From Actinernus sp. WN-2022 (Eukaryota > Cnidaria > Anthozoa > Actiniaria > Actinernidae): a stretch of DNA of 64,000 nucleotides. Below, one piece after another: positions 54,277-64,000 of this stretch (position 1 is its first letter; each line of letters starts with the position of its first letter). The DNA lies in contig JAOWCC010000296.1 in the NCBI GenBank assembly GCA_030867875.1, forward strand, positions 19,586 to 83,585, given 5' to 3'. The translations under genes were made by a program, and so were the position numbers. The notes below the pieces were generated by a model. The model did not search any database. It worked only from the letters and a program-made list of their open reading frames with translations, and was not told the origin of the DNA.

Positions 54277-57200
54277 GGAATGATGAATCAGGAATGATGA
54301 ATCAGGAATGATGAATGACGAATCAGGAATGATGAATGATGAATCAGGAATCAGGAATGATGAATCAGGAATAAGGAATGATGAATCAGGTATGATGAAT
54401 GATGAATCAGGAATGATGAATCAGGAATAATGAATTAGGAATCAGGAATCAGGAATGATGAATCAGGAATCAGGAATGATGAATCAGGAATGATGAATGA
54501 TGAATCAGGTATCAGGAATGATGAATCAGGAATAAAGAATGATGAATCACGAATGATGAATGATGAGTCAGGAATCAGGAATGATGAATCAGGAATGATG
54601 AATCAGGAATGATGAATCAGGAATGATGAATCAGGAATGATGAATCAGGAATCAGGAATGATGAATCAGGAATGATGAATGATGAATCAGGAATGATGAT
54701 TGATGAATCAGGAATGATAAATCAGGAATCAGGAATGATGAATGATGAATCAGGAATCAGCAATGATGAATCAGGAATCAGGAATGATGAATCAGGAATG
54801 ATGAATGATGAATCAGGAATCCGGAATGATGAATCAGGAATAAAGAATAAAGAATCAGGAATGATGAATGATGAATCAGGAATGATGAATGACGAATCAG
54901 GAATGACGAATCAGGAATCAGGAATGATGAATGATGAATCAGGAATCAGGAATGATGAATCAGGAATCAGGAATGATGAATCAGGAATGATGAATGATGA
55001 ATCAGGAATGATGAATCAGGAATGATGAATCAGGAATCAGGAATCAGGAGTGATTAATCAGGAATCAGGAATGATGAATCAGGAATCAGGAATGATGATT
55101 CAGGAATGAGGAATGATCATTCAGGAATGAGGAATGATGAATCAGGAATGAGGAATGATGAATCAGGAATGAGGAATGATGAATCAGGAATCAGGAATGA
55201 TGAATCAGGAATCAGGAATGATGAATCAGGAACGATGAATCAGGAATCAGGAATGATGAATCAGGAATGATGAATGATGAATCAGGAATGATGAATGATG
55301 TATCAGAAATCAGGAATGATGAATCAGGAATGATGAATCAGGAATGATGAATGACGAATCAGGAATGATGAATGATGAATCAGGAATCAGGAATGATGAA
55401 TCAGGAATAAGGAATGATGAATCAGGAATGACGAATGATAAATCAGGAATGATGAATCAGGAATGATGAATCAGGAATCAGGAATGATGAATCAGGAATC
55501 AGGAATGATGTATCCGGAATCAGGAATGATGAATCAGGAATGATGAATCAGGCATGATGAATCAGGAATCAGGAATCAGGAATGATGAATCAGGAATCAG
55601 GAATGATGAATCAGGAATCAGGAATGATGAATCAGGAATGAGGAATGATCAATCAGGAATGATGAATGATGAATCAGGAATCAGGAATGATGAATCAGGA
55701 ATGATGAATGTTGAATCAGGAATCAGGAATGATGAATCAGGAATAAGGAATGATGAATCAGGAATGATGAATGATGAATCAGGAATGATGAATGATGAAT
55801 CAGGAATGATGAATGATGAATCAGGAATCAGGAATGATGAATCAGGAATCAGGAATCAGGAATCAGGAATGATGAATCAGGAATCAGGAATAATGAATCA
55901 GGAATGATGAATGATGTATCAGGAATCAGGAATGATGAATCAGGAAAGAGCAATGATGTATCCGGAATCAGGAATGATGAATCAGGAATGATGAATCAGG
56001 CATGATGAATCAGGAATCAGGAATCAGGAATGATGAATCAGGAATCAGGAATCATGAATGATGAATCAGGAATCAGGAATGATGAATCAGGAATGATGAA
56101 TGATGAATCAGGAATGATGAATCAGGCATGATGAATCAGGAATCAGGAATCAGGAATGATGAATCAGGAATCAGGAATGATGAATCAGGAATCAGGAATG
56201 ATGAATCAGGAATGAGGAATGATCAATCAGGAATGATGAATGATGAATCAGGAATCAGCAATGATGAATCAGGATTCAGGAATGATGAATCAGGAATGAT
56301 GAATGATGAATCAGGAATAAGGAATGATGAATCAGGAATCAGGAATGATGAATCAGGAATGATGAATGATGAATCAGGAATGATGAATCAGGAATGATAA
56401 ATCAGGAATGATGAATCAGGTATCATGAATCAGGAATCAGGAATGATGAATCAGGAATCAGGAATGATGAATCAGGAATGATGAATGATGTATCAGGAAT
56501 CAGGAATGATGAATCAGGAAAGAGGAATGATGAATCAGGAATCAGGAATGGTGAATCATGAATCAGGAATGATGAATCAGGAATCAGGAATGATGAATCA
56601 GGAATCAGGAATGATGAATCAGGAATCATGAATGATGAATCAGGAATCAGGAATGATGAATCAGGAATCAGCAATCAGGAATGATGAGTCAGGAATGATG
56701 AATGATGAATCAGGAATGATGAATGATGAATCAGAAATGATGAATCAGGAATCAGGAATGATGAATCAGGAATGGTGAATGATGAATCAGGAATGATGAT
56801 TCAGGAATGATGAATCAGGAATCAGTAATGATGAATCAGGAATCAGGAATCAGGAATGATGAATCAGGAATGATGAATGTTGAATCAGGAATCAGGAATG
56901 ATGAATCAGGAATAAGGAATGATGAATCAGGAATGATGAATGATGAATCAGGAATCAGGAATCAGGAATAAGGAATGATGAATCAGGAATGATGAATGAT
57001 GAATCAGGAATGATGAATCAGGAATGATGAATCAGGAATCAGTTATCAGGAATGATGAATCAGGAATCAGGAATCAGGAATCAGGAATGATGAATCAGGA
57101 ATCAGGAATGATGAATCAGGAATGATGAATGATGAATCAGGAATGATGAATGATGAATCAGGAATCCGGAATGATGAATCAGGAATGATGAATGATGAAT

Positions 57201-58636
57201 CAGGAATCCGGAATGATGAATCAGGAATAAGGAATGATGAATCAGGAATGATGAATGATGAATCAGGAATGATGAATGATGAATCAGGAATGACGAATGA
57301 TGAATCAGGAATGACGAATCAGGAATCAGTATAAGGAATGATGAATGATGAATCAGGAATGATGAATCAGGAATCAGGAATGATGAATCAGGAATCAGGA
57401 ATGATGAATCAGGAATGAGGAATGATCAATCAGGAATGATGAATCAGGAATGATGAATGATGTATCAGGAATCAGGAATGATGAATCAGGAAAGAGGAAT
57501 GATGAATCAGGAATCAGGAATGGTGAATCATGAATCAGGAATGATGAATCAGGAATCAGGAATGGTGAATCATGAATCAGGAATGATGAATCAGGAATCA
57601 GGAATGATGAATCAGGAATCAGGAATGATGAATCAGGAATCAGGAATGATGAATCAGGAATCAGGAATGATGAATCAGGAATCATGAATGATGAATCAGG
57701 AATCAGGAATGATGAATCAGGAATCAGGAATCAGGAATGATGAGTCAGGAATGATGAATGATGAATCAGGAATGATGAATGATGAATCAGAAATGATGAA
57801 TCAGGAATCAGGAATGATGAATCAGGAATGATGAATGATGAATCAGGAATGATGATTCAGAATGATGAATCAGGAATCAGGAATGATGAATCAGGAATCA
57901 GGAATCAGGAATGATGAATCAGGAATGATGAATGTTGAATCAGGAATCAGGAATGATGAATCAGGAATAAGGAATGATGAATCAGGAATGATGAATGATG
58001 AATCAGGAATGATGAATCAGGAATGATGAATCAGGAATCAGGTATCATGAATGATGAATCAGGAATCAGGAATCAGGAATAAGGAATGATGAATCAGGAA
58101 TCAGGAATCAGGAATAAGGAATGATGAATCAGGAATGATGAATCAGGAATCAGTTATCAGGAATGATGAATCAGGAATCAGGAATCAGGAATGATGAATC
58201 AGGAATCAGGAATGATGAATCAGGAATGATGAATGATGAATCAGGAATGATGAATGATGAATCAGGAATCCGGAATGATGAATCAGGAATAAGGAATGAT
58301 GAATCAGGAATGATGAATGATGAATCAGGAATGATGAATGATGAATCAGGAATGATGAATGATGAATCAGGAATGACGAATCAGGAATCAGTATAAGGAA
58401 TGATGAATGATGAATCAGGAATCGGGAATGATGAATCAGGAATGATGAATGATGAATCAGGAATGATGATTCAGGAATGATGAATCAGGAATCAGGAATG
58501 ATGAATCAGGAATGATGAATGATGAATCAGGAATGATGAATCAGGAATGAGGAATGATGAATCAGGAATGAGGAGTGATCAATCAGGAATCAGGAATGAT
58601 GAATCAGGAATGAGGAATGATGAATCAGGAATGAGG

Positions 58637-61600
58637 AATTTTACGGCACATTGAACGTTTTTAAGATTAGCTCGCGGTCAGGAATCTATGAATTGGCTGG
58701 AAAGATGGAATCTCTCCGTTTGAGAATTTTACGGCACATTGAACGTTTTTAAGATTATCTCGCGAGCAGGAATCTATGAATTGGCTGGAAAGATGGAATC
58801 TCTCCGTTTGAGAATTTTACGGCACATTGAACGTTTTTAAGATTAGCTCGCGGTCAGGTATCTATGAATTGGCTGGAAAGATGGAATCTCTCCGTTTGAG
58901 ACTTTTACGGCACACTGAACGTTTTTAAGATTAGCTCGCGGTCAGGAATCTATGAATTGGCTGGAAAGATGGAATCTCTCCGTTTGAGAATTTTACGGCA
59001 CATTGAACGTTTTTAAGATTAGCTCGCGAGGAGGAATCTATGAATTGGCTGGAAAGATGGAATCTCTCCGTTTGAGAATTTTTCGGCACATTGAACGTTT
59101 TTAAGATTAGCTCGCGGTCAGGAATCTATGAATTGGCTGGAAAGATGGAATCTCTCCGTTTGAGACTTTTACGGCACACTGAACGTTTTTAAGATTAGCT
59201 CGCGGTCAGGAATCTATGAATTGGCTGGAAAGATGGAATCTCTCCGTTTGAGAATTTTACGGCACATTGAACGTTTTTAAGATTAGCTCGCGAGGAGGAA
59301 TCTATGAATTGGCTGGAAAGATGGAATCTCTCCGTTTGAGAATTTTTCGGCACATTGAACGTTTTTAAGATTAGCTCGCGGTCAGGAATCTATGAATTGG
59401 CTGGAAAGATGGAATCTCTCCGTTTGAGAATTTTACGGCACATTGAACGTTTTTAAGATTAGCTCGCGGTCAGGAATCTATGAATTGGCTGAAAAGATGG
59501 AATCTCTCCGTTTGAGGCTTTACGGCACACTGAACGTTTTTAAGATTAGCTCGCGAGGAGGAATCTATGAATTGGCTGGAAAGATGGAATCTCTCCGTTT
59601 GAGAATTTTACGGCACATTGAACGTTTTTAAGATTAGCTCGCGGTCAGGAATCTATGAATTGGCTGGAAAGATGGAATCTCTCCGTTTGAGAATTTTACG
59701 GCACATTGAACGTTTTTAAGATTAGCTCGCGGTCAGGAATCCATGAATTGGCTGGAAAGATGGAATCTCTCCGTTTGAGAATTTTACGGCACATTGAACG
59801 TTTTTAAGATTAGCTCGCGGTCAGGAATCTATGAATTGGCTGGAAAGATGGAATCTCTCCGTTTGAGAATTTTACGGCACATTGAACGTTTTTAAGATTA
59901 GCTCGCGGTCAGGAATCTATGAATTGGCTGAAAAGATGGAATCTCTCCGTTTGAGATTTTTACGGCACACTGAACGTTTTTAAGATTAGCTCGCGAGGAG
60001 GAATCTATGAATTGGCTGAAAAGATGGAATCTCTCCGTTTGAGACTTTTACGGCACACTGAACGTTTTTAAGATTAGCTCGCGAGGAGGAATCTATGAAT
60101 TGGCTGGAAAGATGGAATCTCTCCGTTTGAGAATTTTACGGCACATTGAACGTTTTTAAGATTAGCTCGCGGTCAGGAATCTATGAATTGGCTGGAAAGA
60201 TGGAATCGCTCCGTTTGAGAATATTACGGCACATTGAACGTTTTTAAGATTAGCTCGCGGTCAGGTATCTATGAATTGGCTGGAAAGATGGAATCTCTCC
60301 GTTTGAGAATTTTACGGCACATTGAACGTTTTTAAGATTAGCTCGCGGTCAGGAATCTATGATTTGGCTGGAAAGATGGAATCTCTCCGTTTGAGAATTT
60401 TACGGCACATTGAACGTTTTTAAGATTAGCTCGCGGTCAGGAATCTATGAATTGGCTGGAAAGATGGAATCTCTCCGTTTGAGACTTTTACGGCACATTG
60501 AACGTTTTTAAGATTAGCTCGCGGTCAGGAATCTATGAATTGGCTGAAAAGATGGAATCTCTCCGTTTGAGACTTTTACGGCACACTGAACGTTTTTAAG
60601 ATTAGCTCGCGAGGAGGAATCTATGAATTGGCTGGAAAGTTGGAATCTCTCCGTTTGAGACTTTTACGGCACACTGAACGTTTTTAAGATTAGCTCGCGA
60701 GGAGGAATCTATGAATTGGCTGGAAAGATGGAATCTCTCCGTTTGAGAATTTTACGGCACATTGAACGTTTTTAAGATTAGCTCGCGGTCAGGAATCTAT
60801 GAATTGGCTGGAAAGATGGAATCTCTCCGTTTGAGAATTTTACGGCACATTGAACGTTTTTAAGATTAGCTCGCGGTCAGGAATCTATGAATTGGCTGAA
60901 AAGATGGAATCTCTCCGTTTGAGATTTTTACGGCACACTGAACGTTTTTAAGATTAGCTCGCGAGGAGGAATCTATGAATTGGCTGAAAAGATGGAATCT
61001 CTCCGTTTGAGACTTTTACGGCACACTGAACGTTTTTAAGATTAGCTCGCGAGGAGGAATCTATGAATTGGCTGGAAAGATGGAATCTCTCCGTTTGAGA
61101 CTTTTACGGCACACTGAACGTTTTTAAGATTAGCTCGCGAGGAGGAATCTATGAATTGGCTGGAAAGATGGAATCTCTCCGTTTGAGAATTTTACGGCAC
61201 ATTGAACGTTTTTAAGATTAGCTCGCGGTCAGGAATCTATGAATTGGCTGGAAAGATGGAATCTCTCCGTTTGAGAATTTTACGGCACATTGAACGTTTT
61301 TAAGATTAGCTCGCGGTCAGGAATCTATGAATTGGCTGAAAAGATGGAATCTCTCCGTTTGAGATTTTTACGGCACACTGAACGTTTTTAAGATTAGCTC
61401 GCGGTCAGGAATCTATGAATTGGCTGGAAAGATGGAATCTCTCCGTTTGAGACTTTTACGGCACATTGAACGTTTTTAAGATTAGCTCGCGAGGAGGAAT
61501 CTATGAATTGGCTGGAAAGATGAAATCTCTCCGTTTGAGAATTTTACGGCACATTGAACGTTTTTAAGATTAGCTCGCGGTCAGGAATCTATGAATTGGC

Positions 61601-62827
61601 TGGAAAGATGGAATCTCTCCGTTTGAGAATTTTACGGCACATTGAACGTTTTTAAGATTAGCTCGCGGTCAGGAATCTATGAATTGGCTGGAAAGATGGA
61701 ATCTCTCCGTTTGAGACTTTACGGCACACTGAACGTTTTTAAGATTAGCTCGCGAGGAGGAATCTATGAATTGGCTGGAAAGATGGAATCTCTCCGTTTG
61801 AGAATTTTACGGCACATTGAACGTTTTTAAGATTAGCTCGCGGTCAGGAATCTATGAATTGGCTGGAAAGATGGAATCTCTCCGTTTGAGAATTTTACGG
61901 CACATTGAACGTTTTTAAGATTAGCTCGCGGTCAGGAATCTATGAATTGGCTGAAAAGATGGAATCTCTCCGTTTGAGAATTTTACGGCACATTGAACGT
62001 TTTTAAGATTAGCTCGCGGTCAGGAATCTATGAATTGGCTGGAAAGATGGAATCTCTCCGTTTGAGAATTTTACGGCACATTGAACGTTTTTAAGATTAG
62101 CTCGCGGTCAGGAATCTATGAATTGGCTGAAAAGATGGAATCTCTCCGTTTGAGACTTTTACGGCACACTGAACGTTTTTAAGATTAGCTCGCGAGGAGG
62201 AATCTATGAATTGGCTGGAAAGATGGAATCTCTCCGTTTGGGACTTTTACGGCACACTGAACGTTTTTAAGATTAGCTCGCGAGGAGGAATCTATGAATT
62301 GGCTGGAAAGATGGAATCTCTCGGTTTGAGAATTTTACGGCACATTGAACGTTTTTAAGATTAGCTCGCGGTCAGGAATCTATGAATTGGCTGGAAAGAT
62401 GGAATCTCTCCGTTTGAGAATTTTACGGCACATTGAACGTTTTTAAGATTAGCTCGCGGTCAGGAATCTATGAATTGGCTGAAAAGATGGAATCTCTCCG
62501 TTTGAGATTTTTACGGCACACTGAACGTTTTTAAGATTACCTCGCGAGGAGGAATCTATGAATTGGCTGGAAAGATGGAATCTCTCCGTTTGAGAATTTT
62601 ACGGCACATTGAACGTTTTTAAGATTAGCTCGCGAGGAGGAATCTATGAATTGGCTGGAAAGATGGAATCTCTCCGTTTGAGACTTTTACGGCACATTGA
62701 ACGTTTTTAAGATTAGCTCGCGGTCAGGAATCTATGAATTGGCTGGAAAGATGGAATCTCTCCGTTTGAGACTTTTACGGCACATTGAACGTTTTTAAGA
62801 TTAGCTCGCGGTCAGGAATCTATGAAT
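58637..62827 (+). repeat. 88-bp satellite array B4, 47 units plus 57 bp
   Basis: 4,191 bp = 47 x 88 + 57 - 2, with two 87-bp units (frames at 59,443 and 61,642). It begins with the same GATTATCTCGCGAGC second unit and ends with the same CTCGGTTTGAG units as B1. From 61,519 onward it matches B1 from 16,195 at a constant offset of 45,324. Further upstream the offset is 46,116, the difference being the nine-unit duplication in B1. It is the simplest of the four B arrays. Confidence 0.98.
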
Positions 62828-64000
62828 GATGAATCAGGAATCAGGAATGATGAATCAGGAATGATGAATGATGAATCAGGAATGATGAATCAGGAATGAT
62901 GAATGATGTATCAGGAATCAGGAATGATGAATCAGGAAAGAGGAATGATGAATCAGGAATCAGGAATGGTGAATCATGAATCAGGAATGATGAATCAGGA
63001 ATCAGGAATGATGAATCAGGAAAGAGGAATGATGTATCCGGAATCAGGAATGATGAATCAGGAATGATGAATCAGGCATGATGAATCAGGAATCAGGAAT
63101 CAGGAATGATGAATCAGGAATCAGGAATCATGAATGATGAATCAGGAATCAGGAATGATGAATCAGGAATGATGAATGATGAATCAGGAATGATGAATCA
63201 GGCATGATGAATCAGGAATCAGGAATCAGGAATGATGAATCAGGAATCAGGAATGATGAATCAGGAATCAGGAATGATGAATCAGGAATGAGGAATGATC
63301 AATCAGGAATGATGAATGATGAATCAGGAATCAGCAATGATGAATCAGGATTCAGGAATGATGAATCAGGAATGATGAATGATGAATCAGGAATAAGGAA
63401 TGATGAATCAGGAATCAGGAATGATGAATCAGGAATGATGAATGATGAATCAGGAATGATGAATCAGGAATGATAAATCAGGAATGATGAATCAGGTATC
63501 ATGAATCAGGAATCAGGAATGATGAATCAGGAATCAGGAATGATGAATCAGGAATGATGAATGATGTATCAGGAATCAGGAATGATGAATCAGGAAAGAG
63601 GAATGATGAATCAGGAATCAGGAATGGTGAATCATGAATCAGGAATGATGAATCAGGAATCAGGAATGATGAATCAGGAATCAGGAATGATGAATCAGGA
63701 ATCATGAATGATGAATCAGGAATCAGGAATGATGAATCAGGAATCAGGAATCAGGAATGATGAGTCAGGAATGATGAATGATGAATCAGGAATGATGAAT
63801 GATGAATCAGAAATGATGAATCAGGAATCAGGAATGATGAATCAGGAATGGTGAATGATGAATCAGGAATGATGATTCAGGAATGATGAATCAGGAATCA
63901 GTAATGATGAATCAGGAATCAGGAATCAGGAATGATGAATCAGGAATGATGAATGTTGAATCAGGAATCAGGAATGATGAATCAGGAATAAGGAATGATG
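62828..64000 (+). repeat. 7-bp satellite array A5 (right end outside window)
   Basis: The start of another A domain, matching A2 from 17,504 at the same 45,324-bp offset as the end of B4. 63,204-63,473 and 63,499-63,705 are counterparts of 17,880-18,149 and 18,175-18,381. No break is seen before the window ends. Confidence 0.96.

Larger units (their letters stand above)
38628..58636 (+). repeat. 7-bp satellite array A4 (about 20 kb)
   Basis: The longest A array, a mosaic of segments seen elsewhere. About 39.13-46.2 kb follows A1 1-7.5 kb; 46.35-49.9 kb repeats 39.95-43.1 kb; 50.8-53.77 kb is A2-like; 53.79-54.13 kb is a divergent island with an inverted stretch; 54.13-55.5 kb is A3-like; 55.5-58.6 kb is A2/A1-tail-like. 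It holds nearly all of the 1-bp indels seen in family A. It joins B4 through TGAGGAATTTTACGG. I found no gene or other unrelated sequence in it. Confidence 0.97.

Overview
The whole window is satellite DNA. I see no protein-coding gene, RNA gene, transposon or single-copy sequence in it. Two tandem-repeat families alternate and fill all 64 kb. Family A is a 7-bp repeat, consensus KGAATSA (GGAATGA, TGAATGA, TGAATCA, GGAATCA), arranged mostly as 14-bp and 21-bp composites. Family B is an 88-bp repeat of about 41% GC with five CpGs per unit. This suggests constitutive heterochromatin of a eukaryote (centromeric, pericentromeric, subtelomeric, or on a sex or B chromosome). I do not recognise either family and cannot name the species.

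Layout: A1 1-9002; B1 9003-17503; A2 17504-21614; B2 21615-26595; A3 26596-28188; B3 28189-38627; A4 38628-58636; B4 58637-62827; A5 62828-64000 (runs off the end). Every A-to-B junction and every B-to-A junction falls at the same base of the 88-bp unit. Each B array is therefore a whole number of units plus the same 57-bp partial unit: 96, 56, 118 and 47 complete units, after correcting for a few 1-bp indels. All units lie in one orientation except one inverted stretch of about 60 bp near 53.8 kb.

Inside the arrays there are many nested segmental duplications, with offsets of 203, 588, 679, about 1,090, 1,449, 3,912 and about 6,395 bp in A, and 440, 704, 792, 1,408 and 3,782 bp in B. Longer copies relate distant parts of the window: 1-7.5 kb to 39.1-46.2 kb, and 16.2-18.7 kb to 61.5-64.0 kb. 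This fits repeated unequal exchange of an A+B composite unit.

The open reading frames, up to 152 codons, are by-products of the 7-bp and 88-bp periods and are not annotated as genes. Points worth a second look are the fixed junctions, the inverted segment with a hairpin at each edge, the divergent island beside it where two A domains meet without a B array, the CpG-poor/CpG-rich striping, and a cluster of 1-bp indels at 43.1-45.2 kb that looks like assembly error.
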